NCBI RefSeq assembly: GCF_002261355.1
Contig: NZ_NEVU01000003.1
Location: forward strand, 434,001-498,000
From: Bordetella genomosp. 12
GTDB taxonomy: Bacteria > Pseudomonadota > Gammaproteobacteria > Burkholderiales > Burkholderiaceae_B
Length of the DNA stretch: 64,000 nt
Direction: 5' to 3'
Shown piece by piece: positions 28,156 through 38,077 of this stretch (positions within the stretch are counted from its first letter, which is position 1; each line of letters begins with the position of its first letter). A program made the translations under genes and the position numbers. The notes below the pieces were generated by a model, which did not search any database, was not told the origin of the DNA, and worked only from the letters and a program-made list of their open reading frames with translations.

Positions 28156-30228
28156 ATGAAACATCCGCAAGTCTCGCGCCTGGCGGCGCTGGCCCTGCTG
28201 TCGCTACCCGTCTCGGCCGCTCTGGCCGAGACCCCGGCCGAACTCGAGGCCGTCACGGTGACGGCGTCCAAACGGGACCAGAAACTCGACAGCATCAATG
28301 GCGCGGCTTACGTGCGCGGGGCGGACGAACTGGCCGCCAACCAGGTCGAAAATACACTGCAACTGGGGCGCGTACTGCCAGGCGTGCAATTTGCGCAAAG
28401 CGGATCTTTCCTATTTCCCATCATCTCGGTGCGCGGGGTGACCTCGGCGCAGGACTTCTACAACCCGGCGCTGACCGTCTACGTCGATGGCGTGCCGCAA
28501 TTACCTGTGGCCGCCTCGCAACAGTTGCTCGACGTCGAACAGGTGGAACTGCTCAAGGGGCCGCAGTCGACCCTTTACGGCAGAAGCGCGTTGGGCGGCG
28601 TGCTGAACGTGGTGACCCGCCAACCCGACAATGACACGCATGTGCGCGCCTCGGCGGGCGTGTCCAGCCGCGACGGCTATATTTTCAAAGGGGGTGCCAG
28701 CGGCGCGCTGGTCAAGGACATGCTGTACGGCTCGGTCAGCGTGGCCACCTCCGACGCGCCGGGCCGCCTGGACAACCCCATCACCGGCAAGGACGGCGTG
28801 GGCGGCAGCAGCACCAACGCCGGCGCGGCCAAGCTGCGGCTGGCGCCGGCCGGCAGTCCCTGGGAGATCGGTCTGGCGGTCAGCGGCGAATGCACGCGCG
28901 CCAGCCAGGACGCCTATGTCCCCTTCGATGACCCGGGCGCCGGCCAGGCCTATGTGATGCCGGGCTTCCCGGCCGACAAAGCCGATTTCAAACAGCGCCG
29001 CTGCGGCGGCAGCCAGGCGCTCAACGCACAGTACGACTTCGATGGCTGGCGGCTGTCCGCGCTGGCGGCATGGCAACGCCTGCACTACAGCCGCGAGTAT
29101 CCCATCGGGCCGTACTTCACCCAGCAACCCGAGCACTGGCGCCAACAAGTGCAGGAAATCCGCCTGGCCTCGACCGGCAAACGCACGGTCGACAGCGTGT
29201 TCGGCCTGTACCGCCAGCGCGTGACGCAATCGCGCGACTACATCAATGACCTGGTCGCGCCCATGGCCATCCAGGCGCTGAACACCCACTCCCGCAACAC
29301 CAGCGAATCGCTGGCGGCCTACGCGGACCTGACCTGGCACGCCACCGAAGCGCTCGATCTGTCGGCCGGCCTGCGCTGGTCGCGCGACAAGACCACGATC
29401 GATTACAGCGGCCAGTCCCTGAACTACACGACCTTCGGGCAGGATCCCTTCGGCGGGCAGGACAGCACACGCGGCAATACCGTGCTGGGCCGCGTGTCGG
29501 CCGGCTACCGCCTCGATCAGGCCTGGCGCGTCTACGCCAATGCCTCGCAGGGCTATAAGCCCGCCGGCTTCAACCTCGCCCCCTCTTCGGCGGCCGATGC
29601 CCAGGCCTATGGCCGCGAGAAAGCGGTGAGCTATGAACTGGGCGCCCGTTACCAAGGCGACGCGCTGCGCGCCGGCATGGCGCTCTACCGCATCGACGTG
29701 CGCGACGCCCAACTCTATGTCAGCGACCAGATCGGCTACCAGCACCTGGAAAATGTCGGCAAGACGCGCTCGAGCGGGGTGGAGCTCGACGCCGCCTGGG
29801 ACGTCAACGACATGTGGACGCTGGGCCTGCAAGGCAATTGGACCCGGGCGCGCTTCCGCTCGCTCACCCAATCCGCCTGCGCCGCATGCGACGACAATCG
29901 CGTGCCCTTCACGCCCGCCTATATGGTGGCTGCCAGCGCCCAGGCCAACATCGGCACAGCGGCCGGCATGCTGCGTCCGCGCGTGGAGGTGCGCCGCGTC
30001 GGATCACAGTACTTCGATATCGGCAATACCTTGCGTCAGGATGCCTACACCCTGATCAACGCCAGCCTGGCCTGGCAGCCGCGCAGCGGCGTCACGGTAA
30101 CGGCCTATATCAACAACCTGACCGACAAGCGTTACCGCACTTACGCCTTCGCCGGCGGTACGCTGGGTAATTACGCCCTCGTGGATCCGGGCCGCACGGT
30201 GGGCGTGAATGTCGCGTACGAATACTGA
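28156..30228 (+). CDS. TonB-dependent siderophore receptor
   Basis: A 690-residue outer-membrane receptor. The signal peptide (residues 1-24, ending ALA-E) is followed by the TonB box region EAVTVTASKRDQ. The plug domain (LGRVLPGVQFAQSG, ISVRGVTSAQDF, YVDGVPQLPVAASQQLLDVEQVELLKGPQSTLYGRSALGGVLNVVTR) and a 22-strand barrel follow, ending VGVNVAYEY. No N-terminal FecA-type signalling domain is present, so regulation is probably through the AraC protein. The permease gene begins 20 bp inside its 3' end. A xenosiderophore is the likely ligand, but its class is not readable. Confidence 0.94.
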   Translation: MKHPQVSRLAALALLSLPVSAALAETPAELEAVTVTASKRDQKLDSINGAAYVRGADELAANQVENTLQLGRVLPGVQFAQSGSFLFPIISVRGVTSAQDFYNPALTVYVDGVPQLPVAASQQLLDVEQVELLKGPQSTLYGRSALGGVLNVVTRQPDNDTHVRASAGVSSRDGYIFKGGASGALVKDMLYGSVSVATSDAPGRLDNPITGKDGVGGSSTNAGAAKLRLAPAGSPWEIGLAVSGECTRASQDAYVPFDDPGAGQAYVMPGFPADKADFKQRRCGGSQALNAQYDFDGWRLSALAAWQRLHYSREYPIGPYFTQQPEHWRQQVQEIRLASTGKRTVDSVFGLYRQRVTQSRDYINDLVAPMAIQALNTHSRNTSESLAAYADLTWHATEALDLSAGLRWSRDKTTIDYSGQSLNYTTFGQDPFGGQDSTRGNTVLGRVSAGYRLDQAWRVYANASQGYKPAGFNLAPSSAADAQAYGREKAVSYELGARYQGDALRAGMALYRIDVRDAQLYVSDQIGYQHLENVGKTRSSGVELDAAWDVNDMWTLGLQGNWTRARFRSLTQSACAACDDNRVPFTPAYMVAASAQANIGTAAGMLRPRVEVRRVGSQYFDIGNTLRQDAYTLINASLAWQPRSGVTVTAYINNLTDKRYRTYAFAGGTLGNYALVDPGRTVGVNVAYEY

Positions 30229-31420
30229 CGCGCAAGGTGCGGTCCTGGCCGCCATTGGCGGCGTCTACGCGGCCCAGGGCCTGGTGGGCGGCATCACGTT
30301 GCAGGGCATGCCTGCCGTGTTGCGCGCCAGCGGCGCCGAATTAGGCCAGATCGGCCTGATGTCGCTGGCCATCCTGCCCTGGGCGCTGAAGTTCCTCTGG
30401 GCGCCTGCGCTGGAGCGGGCCCGGCTGCCGGCTGGCGGCGGGCCGCGCCGCACCCGGGCCATCGTGCTGACCTGCCAGGCGGGCATGCTGGCGCTACTGC
30501 TGGCGCTGGCCGCTCACGGTCAGCCCAGCGTGCCCGCCCTGCTGCTGATGCTCAGCCTCCTGGCCGTACTGGCCTCCAGCGCAGACATCGCCTGCGACGC
30601 CTATGCGGTGGAGCAGTTGCAACCGGCCCGGCGCGGCTGGGGCAATGCCGCTCAGGTCGGCGGCAGTTATCTCGGCATGTTCGCCGGCGCGGGCCTGTTT
30701 CTGCTGTTGCGGGCCCAATATGGCTGGACGGTGGCGCTGGCCGGCATGGCCGCCTTGCTCCTGCTGCTCAGCCTGCCCTTTACGCGCGCGCCCGAACCCA
30801 TGGCGCGGCCCGCCCAAGCGCACCGGCCCAGCCTGGCCGCCGCCTGGCGCCGGCCGCAAGTCCGTGGCGGTCTGCTCATCACGGTGCTGTTTCAATCCGG
30901 CTCGCGCCTGGTCATGACCCTGAGCGGCCCCCTGCTGCTGGATCGCGGCGTGGCGCTGTCGACCGTGGGCTGGCTCAGCGGCGCGGGCGGCGTGGCCGCC
31001 GGCCTGGCCGGCACAGGGCTGGGCGTCTGGCTGCAAGGACATTGCCGCAATGCCCTGCCCCTCGGTCTCGCGCTGCAGGCGCTTGGGCTGGCCGCCATCG
31101 CCGCAGCCGTGCTGGCCGGCGGCGGCGCAATGCTGCTGATGGCCCTGCTGCTGGTGCAAACCGCGCTGGCGGCGGCCGGTTTTGTCGTGCTCTATGCCTA
31201 TCTGATGGGCCAGGCTTCGCCCTTGCAGGCGGGCGTGGACTTCACGCTTTTCCAATGCGCCGATGCGGCCATCGCCGCGCTGGCCGGCGTGACCGGCGCG
31301 GCCCTGGCCCAGGCCCTGGGCTACGGCCCCGGCTATGTATTCGCCGCCGCGTGGACGCTGGCGGCCTGCTGCGCCCTGCCGCGCGTGGCCAGACATTTTT
31401 CTCAAGGAGATCTCGTTTGA
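30209..31420 (+). CDS. MFS permease, FptX/RhtX-like siderophore transporter
   Basis: A 403-residue inner-membrane protein with about twelve hydrophobic segments. The start AAIGGVYAAQGLVGGITLQGMPAVLRASGAELGQIGLMSLAILPWALKFLWAPALERA is that of the RhtX/FptX family: single-protein carriers that import siderophores without an ABC system. DIACDAYAVEQLQPARRGWGNAAQVGGSYLG is the conserved mid-region. It overlaps the receptor gene by 20 bp in another frame and is followed by a TTG-start monooxygenase gene overlapping by 4 bp. The position after a TonB receptor supports siderophore import. Confidence 0.9.
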   Translation: MSRTNTDAQGAVLAAIGGVYAAQGLVGGITLQGMPAVLRASGAELGQIGLMSLAILPWALKFLWAPALERARLPAGGGPRRTRAIVLTCQAGMLALLLALAAHGQPSVPALLLMLSLLAVLASSADIACDAYAVEQLQPARRGWGNAAQVGGSYLGMFAGAGLFLLLRAQYGWTVALAGMAALLLLLSLPFTRAPEPMARPAQAHRPSLAAAWRRPQVRGGLLITVLFQSGSRLVMTLSGPLLLDRGVALSTVGWLSGAGGVAAGLAGTGLGVWLQGHCRNALPLGLALQALGLAAIAAAVLAGGGAMLLMALLLVQTALAAAGFVVLYAYLMGQASPLQAGVDFTLFQCADAAIAALAGVTGAALAQALGYGPGYVFAAAWTLAACCALPRVARHFSQGDLV

Positions 31421-32580
31421 CAAATCAAGCCCCTTTAGCGGTCATCGCCGGCGCCGGCGTAGCCGGCCTGTCGCAAGCCTGGTGGCTGACGCGGGCTGGC
31501 TGGCGCGTCGTCCTGGCCGAGCGTGCGGCGCATCTGCGCGACGGCGGCTACATGATGGGGCTTTCCGGCCCCGGTCTGCACACCGCGCGCAGCATGGGTT
31601 TGGTGCCGGCCCTGCGCGCCGTCGAACACGACATCGGCGAAAACGTCTACCGCGACCGCGCCGGGCGCGAAATCATGCGCATCCGCTATCGCGATCTGCT
31701 GGAGCAATTGGATTGGATCACGCTGCGCCGTAGCGATCTGGTGCGTGTGCTGCACGAGGCGACCCGCGATCACTGCGATCTGCGCCTGTCCTGCACCGTG
31801 GCGCAGTGGCAGGACGACGGCAATCAAGTAGCGGTCACCCTCTCCGACGGCAGCCAATGGCAGGCCGACCTGCTCATCGGCGCCGATGGCGTGCACTCGA
31901 CGCTACGCGCAGGGGCCTTCGACGCCCGCTACGAAGCGTTGGGCTATCGCTATGCCGCCTACGATGTGGCCGACTCGCTGGGTCTGTCGCCCGACTTCGT
32001 CTCCTATGCCGCGGTCGGCCAGCAGGTCGAGTACCACGGCCTGGGGCAAGAGCGCCTGGCCGTGCTGCACGTCTGGCGCAGCGCAGAGAGCGGGCTGGTG
32101 CCCGCGTCACAGCGCCGGGCGCTGCTGCAGGAGCTGGCCGGACACACCCACCCGCAGGTGCGCCGCGTGCTGGACAGCCTGCCCGCGGACGCGCCCATCG
32201 TGATGGACGATCTGGCCATGATAGACATGCCGAGCTGGCACCGGGGCCGCGTGCTTCTGGCCGGTGATGCGGCGCATAGCCTGTCGCTGATTTCCGGCCA
32301 GGGTGCGGGCATGGCCATGGCCTCGGCGGCCGTATTGGCCCAGGAGCTGCAGCGCCAGCCGGTGGCTGGCGCGCTGCAGGCCCACGACGCACGGCTGCGG
32401 CCCATCATCGTGCAGTTGCAAGCCCGCAGCCGCAAGCTCGCGCCGATGTATGTGCCCGCCGCGCCGTGGAGCTTCCGCCTGCGCAACACCGCCATGCGCT
32501 ATCTGCCCAAGCTGGTGCTCAAGCGCTACTTTCTCAGTGGACTCAAATCAGAGGCCGAAGCCGCGCGGGCCTTGGCCTGA
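31417..32580 (+). CDS. FAD-dependent monooxygenase of the siderophore operon
   Basis: A 387-residue flavoprotein of the PHBH/TetX-like class. The FAD-binding beta-alpha-beta is AVIAGAGVAGLSQAWWLTRAGWRVVLAERAA, the second motif is DLLIGADGVHSTLRAG, and the ribityl-binding GD motif is RGRVLLAGDAAHSLSLISGQGAGMAMASA. The start is TTG at 31417, which overlaps the permease stop (TTGA) and has AAGGAGA at 31404-31410. An ATG 375 bp upstream in the same frame lies within the permease gene and is rejected. Hydroxylation of an aryl siderophore or of its breakdown product is possible, but this is inference. Confidence 0.9.
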   Translation: MTNQAPLAVIAGAGVAGLSQAWWLTRAGWRVVLAERAAHLRDGGYMMGLSGPGLHTARSMGLVPALRAVEHDIGENVYRDRAGREIMRIRYRDLLEQLDWITLRRSDLVRVLHEATRDHCDLRLSCTVAQWQDDGNQVAVTLSDGSQWQADLLIGADGVHSTLRAGAFDARYEALGYRYAAYDVADSLGLSPDFVSYAAVGQQVEYHGLGQERLAVLHVWRSAESGLVPASQRRALLQELAGHTHPQVRRVLDSLPADAPIVMDDLAMIDMPSWHRGRVLLAGDAAHSLSLISGQGAGMAMASAAVLAQELQRQPVAGALQAHDARLRPIIVQLQARSRKLAPMYVPAAPWSFRLRNTAMRYLPKLVLKRYFLSGLKSEAEAARALA

Positions 32581-32634
32581 CCCGAGCGCGCGCGCCCTGG
32601 GCCGGGAGAAGTGACGGCAGCCTGCGCGGCGCGC

Positions 32635-33663
32635 TCAGGCGCCTCGCAGGCCCTCGGTATCCAGTGTGAAGGCCGCCGCGGCGCGCCCAATGCGATCGTT
32701 GACGGCGTCCCAGGCCGGATCGGCCGGCGGCGTCTGCACCCAGATGCGGGCATAGCCCTGCACATCGAGTTCGCGCAAGGTCGCGTAGAGCGCCTGGGCG
32801 TAACGGGCCGGATCGGCGGGCACGGGATGCCATTCCAGACCGTCGCCGGCCTCGCCGCGCCAACCGTAGGCCACCATGGCGATGCGCCCTGCGGGCCGGT
32901 CGCCGGCGCGCAAGCGCGCCCAGTTGGCCTCATCGATGAGTTCGAGCTGCGTATGCGGCGCGTAATGCGCCCTGAGCGTGCCCGACGCACGCGGGGCGGC
33001 GGCGTCCGGGCGGCCCACGGGCACACCCAGAACCCGGGACAGCTGCAAGGCGCTGATATGGCCGGGCCGCAGGAGAACGGGACCCACGCCCAGGTCCAGG
33101 CGCGAAAGGTCGATAATGGTGGACTCGATGCCCACCTCGGAGGCGCCGCCATCCAGCACCGGCATGCCGGCGGCGACTTCTCGCGGAAACTCGGCGCGGA
33201 CATGATCGGCGCGCGTGGGCGACACATGGCCGAAGGTGTTGGCCGACGGTGCCGCCACGCCCCCCTGGCCGCCCGGTTTGAGCGCGGCAAACGCGCTTAG
33301 CAGCGCCTGCGCCACCGGATGCGAGGGGCAACGCAAGCCGATGCTGTCCTGCCCGCCGCTGACGGCTTCGCCCACACCCGGGCGGCGCTTGAGAATCAGC
33401 GTGAGCGGTCCGGGCCAGAACGCGTCGATCAGGCGTTGCGCCTCGGGCGGCACCTCGCTGGCCCAATGCAACAGATCCGCGCCTGGCGCCACATGGACGA
33501 TGACGGGATGATTGGCCGGCCGGCCCTTGGCGGAATAGATCCCGGCCACGGCCTGAGCACTCTCGGCGTCCGCGCCCAGCCCATAGACGGTCTCGGTGGG
33601 AAACGCAACCAGGCCGCCGTCAGCCAGGCGCTGCGCGGCCGCCGCGATTGCCTGATCAATCAT
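32635..33663 (-). CDS. L-threonylcarbamoyladenylate synthase, Sua5-type with extra C-terminal domain
   Basis: A 342-residue enzyme making the threonylcarbamoyl-AMP used for t6A37 in tRNAs. The YrdC fold spans residues 1-205: LVAFPTETVYGLGADAESAQAVAGIYSAKGRPANHPVIVH, APSANTFGHVSPT and STIIDLS. A second Sua5 domain (GTLRAHYAPHTQLELI... to the end) makes it the long form rather than the short TsaC. It overlaps the purK stop by 8 bp, so it is probably translated from the purEK transcript. Whether both forms exist elsewhere in the genome cannot be seen. Confidence 0.94.
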   Translation of the reverse strand: MIDQAIAAAAQRLADGGLVAFPTETVYGLGADAESAQAVAGIYSAKGRPANHPVIVHVAPGADLLHWASEVPPEAQRLIDAFWPGPLTLILKRRPGVGEAVSGGQDSIGLRCPSHPVAQALLSAFAALKPGGQGGVAAPSANTFGHVSPTRADHVRAEFPREVAAGMPVLDGGASEVGIESTIIDLSRLDLGVGPVLLRPGHISALQLSRVLGVPVGRPDAAAPRASGTLRAHYAPHTQLELIDEANWARLRAGDRPAGRIAMVAYGWRGEAGDGLEWHPVPADPARYAQALYATLRELDVQGYARIWVQTPPADPAWDAVNDRIGRAAAAFTLDTEGLRGA

Positions 33664-34834
33664 GGTTGATATCCGGCAAGCCCAGGGCGCGCGCCACCCT
33701 GGCGGCGTCGTGATGGGCCTGCTCCAGCGTCTCGCCCAGAATGGTCACATGGCCCATCTTGCGGCCAAACCGCGCGTCGTGCTTGCCGTAAAGATGCAAC
33801 TTGGCCGTGTCCACCGCGAGCGCCTCGTCCCAGGCGGGTTCGCGTTGCGTCTGGCCCTCATACCAGATGTCGCCCAGCAAATTGAGCATGACCGCCGGAC
33901 GCAGCAGCGCCGGGCTGCCCAGCGGCAGGCCGGCCATGACACGCGCCTGTTGCTCGAACTGGCTGGTCAGGCAGGCATCCATGCTGTAGTGGCCACTGTT
34001 GTGCGGCCGCGGCGCGATCTCGTTGACGACCAGCGCGCCGCTTTGCAAGACAAAGAATTCCACGCACAGCACGCCGTGGTAATCCAGGCCCTGGGCGATG
34101 GACTGAGCCGCGTCACGCGCCTGAGCCTGCACCGAACCGCTTTCTTCGCCTCCCACGGTGGACACGGCCAGAATGCCATCACGATGGACATTGCGCGCGA
34201 TGGGGAAGACGACGCTGTCGCCCTCGAAGCCCCGCGCGATGACGACCGAAATTTCATGGTCCAGCGGCAACAGCGCTTCAAGGACACAGGGCACGCCACC
34301 GAACTCGGCATAGGCGGACAAGGCTTCGGCGCGTGTGGATACACGGGCCTGGCCTTTGCCGTCGTAGCCCAGCCGCGCGACCTTGAGAATGCCGGGAAAG
34401 AGCGCCTCGTCCGCTGCGGCCAGGTCTTCCTTGTCGAGGATGGCGGCATGCGGCGCCACCGGGATGCCCTGCGCGGCGATGAACGCCTTTTCCGCGATGC
34501 GATCCTGTACGACGGCCACCGCCTCGCCCGAGGGACTGACGCGGCAGCGCTGCGCCAGCGTGCGCAGGCTGTCGGCCGGCACGTTCTCGAATTCCGTGGT
34601 CACGACCGTGCAGCGATCGGCCAGGGCTTTGAGGCCCTGCGCGTCGTCATAGGCCGCGCGGATGTGCATATCGGCCACCATGCCGGCCGGGCATTCCTCG
34701 GCCGGGTCCAGCACGGCCACGCGGTAGCCCAGGCTTTGCGCGGCATGGCAGAACATGCGGCCGAGCTGGCCGCCGCCCAGCAGGCCCAGCCAGGCGCCGG
34801 GAGCGAGAAAGGAATTGGATCGAGATTGCGACAT
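33656..34834 (-). CDS. purK: N5-carboxyaminoimidazole ribonucleotide synthase
   Basis: A 392-residue ATP-grasp enzyme of purine synthesis that carboxylates AIR using ATP and bicarbonate. LGLLGGGQLGRMFCHAAQSLGYRVAVLDP is the N-terminal PreATP-grasp domain. KVARLGYDGKGQARV and VCVEFFVLQSGALVVNEIAPRPHNSGHYSMDAC are ATP-grasp and metal-binding parts. 87 bp downstream of purE and overlapping sua5, in one operon with them. Length is normal. Confidence 0.96.
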   Translation of the reverse strand: MSQSRSNSFLAPGAWLGLLGGGQLGRMFCHAAQSLGYRVAVLDPAEECPAGMVADMHIRAAYDDAQGLKALADRCTVVTTEFENVPADSLRTLAQRCRVSPSGEAVAVVQDRIAEKAFIAAQGIPVAPHAAILDKEDLAAADEALFPGILKVARLGYDGKGQARVSTRAEALSAYAEFGGVPCVLEALLPLDHEISVVIARGFEGDSVVFPIARNVHRDGILAVSTVGGEESGSVQAQARDAAQSIAQGLDYHGVLCVEFFVLQSGALVVNEIAPRPHNSGHYSMDACLTSQFEQQARVMAGLPLGSPALLRPAVMLNLLGDIWYEGQTQREPAWDEALAVDTAKLHLYGKHDARFGRKMGHVTILGETLEQAHHDAARVARALGLPDINHD

Positions 34835-34921
34835 GGTCAGACCCGCAAGAGGCGGGAGAATCTGGGCGCCAGGCGCCCCGGTCAGGTGAACGCCGGCGCC
34901 TGAGGGCGGCCGGCACGGCGG

Positions 34922-35443
34922 TCAGGCGGGCAAGGTCATGTTGCGCGCGGCTTCGGTCTGGGCCGCGCGAAAGGCCACGAGTTTGGCGTGCAGGGCGTCA
35001 TCGGTGGTCGCGATGGTGGCCACGGCGTGCAGGGCCGCATTGGCCGCACCCGCCTCGCCGATGGCGAAGGTCGCCACCGGCACGCCCTTGGGCATCTGCA
35101 CGATGGACAAGAGCGAGTCTTCGCCCCGCAGATACTTCGACGGTACGGGTACGCCAAACACCGGCACCTCGGTCAGGGCCGCCATCATGCCCGGCAGATG
35201 GGCCGCGCCGCCCGCGCCGGCAATGATGGCCCGCAGGCCGCGCGAACGCGCCACGGCGCCATACTCGGCCATGTCCTGGGGCATGCGATGCGCCGAAATC
35301 ACGCGCGCCTCGAAGGGCACGCCGAAGGATTCCAGCATCGCCACGGCGTTTTTCATGATGTCCCAATCGCTGGAAGACCCCATGATGACGCCCACCACGG
35401 GCGCGGCGCAGGAAGTATTCAAATCCGAGGTTTGTGTGCTCAT
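34922..35443 (-). CDS. purE: N5-carboxyaminoimidazole ribonucleotide mutase
   Basis: A 173-residue class I PurE that moves the carboxylate from N5 to C4. Conserved [38 protein letters not shown] has the substrate serine, aspartate and catalytic histidine. [64 protein letters not shown] follows. First gene of purE-purK-sua5; a terminator after purC separates the upstream unit. Confidence 0.96.
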   Translation of the reverse strand: MSTQTSDLNTSCAAPVVGVIMGSSSDWDIMKNAVAMLESFGVPFEARVISAHRMPQDMAEYGAVARSRGLRAIIAGAGGAAHLPGMMAALTEVPVFGVPVPSKYLRGEDSLLSIVQMPKGVPVATFAIGEAGAANAALHAVATIATTDDALHAKLVAFRAAQTEAARNMTLPA

Positions 35444-35621
35444 GAGCAGCTCAGCGCGCCACGCGGGCGCAGAAGAATAAAGCCAGGCCGGACAGCGCCG
35501 GCCGCGAAGCCCGCTATTTTACCTGCGTCGCCGTCCGGCCCCGCCGGACCCGCTTTTTGGGCCCAGCCGGCGGGCGCCGGCCGGCCCTCGGGCGGCCAGG
35601 CCGTCCGCCGCTGGCGCCAAC

Positions 35622-35647
35622 AAAAAACGGCGCGATTGCGCCGTTTT
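35622..35647 (-). terminator. intrinsic terminator after purC
   Basis: Stem AAAACGGCGC/GCGCCGTTTT with a four-base loop. On the minus strand the T run extends to 35622. It is near symmetric but lies 18 bp after the purC stop. Confidence 0.85.
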
Positions 35648-35664
35648 CTGCCGAGCGTGCCGGA

Positions 35665-36546
35665 TCAGGCCATCAGGCGATCCAAGGCCTCACGATACTT
35701 GGCTGCGGTCTTGGTCAGGACATCGGCCGGCAGGCGCGGCGCCGGAGGCGTCTTGTCCCAGGTCTGGGTTTCCAGCCAATCGCGCACGAACTGCTTGTCG
35801 AACGACGGCGGGCTGATGCCTTCGCGATAGCCTTCGGCCGGCCAGAAACGCGAGGAGTCCGGCGTCAGCACTTCGTCCATCAGATGCAGGGTGCCCGCTT
35901 CATCGAGGCCGAACTCGAACTTGGTGTCGGCGATGATGATGCCTTTGGTGGCGGCGAACTTGGCTGCCTCATCGTACAGGCGCAGCGTCACGGCGCGGAT
36001 ACGCTCGGCCATCTCCTGGCCGACTTCCTTGACGACGTGAGCGAAATCGACGTTCTCGTCGTGCATGCCGAACTCGGCCTTGGCCGCCGGCGTGAAAATC
36101 GGTTCGGGCAGTTTGCTGGCCTGTTGCAGACCGGCCGGCAGCGAAATGCCGCACACCGCGCCGCTGGCCTGGTAGTCCTTCCAGCCCGAGCCGATCAGGT
36201 AGCCGCGGGCAACGGCCTCAACCAGAATGGGCTTGAGCCGCTTGACCACGACCGCGCGGCCTTTGACCTGCTCGACTTCGTCGGCGGCGACGACGTCCTC
36301 GGGCTTCACGCCGGTGGAGTGGTTGGGCAGGATGTGAGCCAGCTTCTGGAGCCAGAACTCGGTCAGCTCGGTCAGCACCTGACCTTTGCCCGGGATCGGG
36401 TCGTCCAGAATGACGTCGAAAGCGGAAATGCGGTCGGTCGCCACGATCAGCAACTTGTCGTCGCCGACCGCGTACATATCACGCACCTTGCCGCGCCCCA
36501 GAAGAGGCAGGGACTTGATGCTGGATTCATGCAAAGCGGAAGTCAC
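35665..36546 (-). CDS. purC: phosphoribosylaminoimidazole-succinocarboxamide synthase
   Basis: A 293-residue SAICAR synthase that joins CAIR and aspartate. Family landmarks are [114 protein letters not shown]. The start codon is GTG. It is upstream of purE-purK on the same strand but separated by its own terminator, so it is probably a distinct transcript. Confidence 0.96.
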   Translation of the reverse strand: MTSALHESSIKSLPLLGRGKVRDMYAVGDDKLLIVATDRISAFDVILDDPIPGKGQVLTELTEFWLQKLAHILPNHSTGVKPEDVVAADEVEQVKGRAVVVKRLKPILVEAVARGYLIGSGWKDYQASGAVCGISLPAGLQQASKLPEPIFTPAAKAEFGMHDENVDFAHVVKEVGQEMAERIRAVTLRLYDEAAKFAATKGIIIADTKFEFGLDEAGTLHLMDEVLTPDSSRFWPAEGYREGISPPSFDKQFVRDWLETQTWDKTPPAPRLPADVLTKTAAKYREALDRLMA

Positions 36547-36677
36547 GGAATGGGCCTATGGCAGTAAAGATCCCCGTCGGCGGCTGACGGGAGAGGCCGG
36601 CAGGTCAGGAGGCGGCCGGCAGGGGGCTATAGATTACTGCAAAAGCCCCCACGGGCGCTGCCTGTGCCGGAAAGCGA

Positions 36678-36699
36678 GAAAGCCCCGCGAGGGGCTTTC
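36678..36699 (-). terminator. probable terminator after fba
   Basis: Stem GAAAGCCCC/GGGGCTTTC with a four-base loop, 40 bp after the fba stop. No long T run follows, so it is a weaker call than the others. Confidence 0.6.
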
Positions 36700-36738
36700 C
36701 GGTGCACGGTCGCTGCCCGGTCGGGCAGCGTCAGGCGC

Positions 36739-37803
36739 TTATTGCACAACCTGGGACAGCTTGCCCGCGGCGTAGAGCTGAGCCACGTCGGCCAGCGGCG
36801 TGGGCTTGATCTTGCTGCCATTGCCGGCGGCGCCGAACTCGGTGTAGCGCGCCACGCAGATGGCCTTGGCGGCGGCGCGAGCCGGCTTGAGGTATTCGCG
36901 CGGGTCGAACTTCGAGGGATTCTCGGCAAAGAAGCGGCGGATGGCGCCGGTCATGGCCAGACGGATATCGGTATCGATATTGATCTTGCGCACGCCGTAC
37001 TTGATGGCTTCCTGGATTTCCTCGACGGGCACGCCGTAGGTTTCCTTCATGTCGCCGCCGAATTCGCGGATCTCGGCCAGCAGCTCCTGCGGCACGCTGG
37101 AGCTGCCATGCATCACCAGGTGGGTGTTGGGCAGGCGGGCGTGGATTTCCTTGATGCGCTGAATCGAGAGGATGTCGCCGGTGGGCTTGCGCGTGAACTT
37201 GTAGGCGCCGTGGCTGGTGCCGATGGCGATGGCCAGGGCGTCGAGCTGCGTCTTGCGCACGAAATCGGCGGCTTGCTCGGGATCGGTCAGCAACTGGTCC
37301 ATGGTCAGCTTGCCGTCGGCGCCGTGACCGTCTTCCTTGTCGCCTTCCATGGTTTCCAGCGAGCCCAGGCAGCCCAGTTCGCCTTCGACCGTCACGCCCA
37401 GCTTGTGCGCCATGTCCACGACCTTGCGCGTGACGTCGACGTTGTAATCGTAGTCAGCGATGGTCTTGCCGTCTTCCTTGAGCGAGCCGTCCATCATGAC
37501 GCTGGAAAAGCCCAGGTTGATGGCGCCCTGACAGATGGCGGGCGATTGGCCGTGATCCTGGTGCATGACCACCGGAATGTGCGGATAGGATTCCACGGCA
37601 GCCTGAATCAGGTGCTTGAGGAAGGTCTCGCCGGCATATTTGCGGGCGCCGGCCGAAGCCTGCATGATCACCGGGCTGTCGGTCTCCGCGGCGGCTTCCA
37701 TGATGGCCTGGACCTGCTCCAGATTGTTGACGTTGAAAGCGGGGATGCCATAACCATGCTCGGCCGCGTGGTCGAGCAATTGGCGCATGGAAACGAGGGC
37801 CAT
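36739..37803 (-). CDS. fba: fructose-bisphosphate aldolase, class II (Calvin-cycle subtype)
   Basis: A 354-residue zinc aldolase of glycolysis and gluconeogenesis. The start [30 protein letters not shown] and motifs [30 protein letters not shown] and [27 protein letters not shown] fit the FbaA subtype related to CbbA. Zinc ligands lie in the QDHG, GELG and MHGSSSVP regions. The ATG at 37803 is preceded by AGGAG 8 bp before it. The frame stays open upstream to 37923, but that part has no family likeness. Usually one of the tkt-gap-pgk-fba genes, which sit 24 kb away here. Confidence 0.95.
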   Translation of the reverse strand: MALVSMRQLLDHAAEHGYGIPAFNVNNLEQVQAIMEAAAETDSPVIMQASAGARKYAGETFLKHLIQAAVESYPHIPVVMHQDHGQSPAICQGAINLGFSSVMMDGSLKEDGKTIADYDYNVDVTRKVVDMAHKLGVTVEGELGCLGSLETMEGDKEDGHGADGKLTMDQLLTDPEQAADFVRKTQLDALAIAIGTSHGAYKFTRKPTGDILSIQRIKEIHARLPNTHLVMHGSSSVPQELLAEIREFGGDMKETYGVPVEEIQEAIKYGVRKINIDTDIRLAMTGAIRRFFAENPSKFDPREYLKPARAAAKAICVARYTEFGAAGNGSKIKPTPLADVAQLYAAGKLSQVVQ

Positions 37804-38077
37804 AACAAGGACTCCTGAATTCTCGTATTGGTGGATAGATGAAATCCGGCTGAATCGCATGATTTTAGCCGGGGTTTGCCTGGCGGTCTTGTCCGAGGCC
37901 GACAAGCGGTAACTTGTTGGCACCGTCCCCGCCCGCCGGCCAGGCCCTGCCAGACGAAACTGACAACTCGCTGTCAGCTATAAACGACTATTATCTGTCC
38001 GTTGTTTTGTCCACCTGCCGGACGCCTTCCTTCCCGGCCGGCCGCGCGCGGGCGCCCGGTCTTCCTCTGTAGTGATC

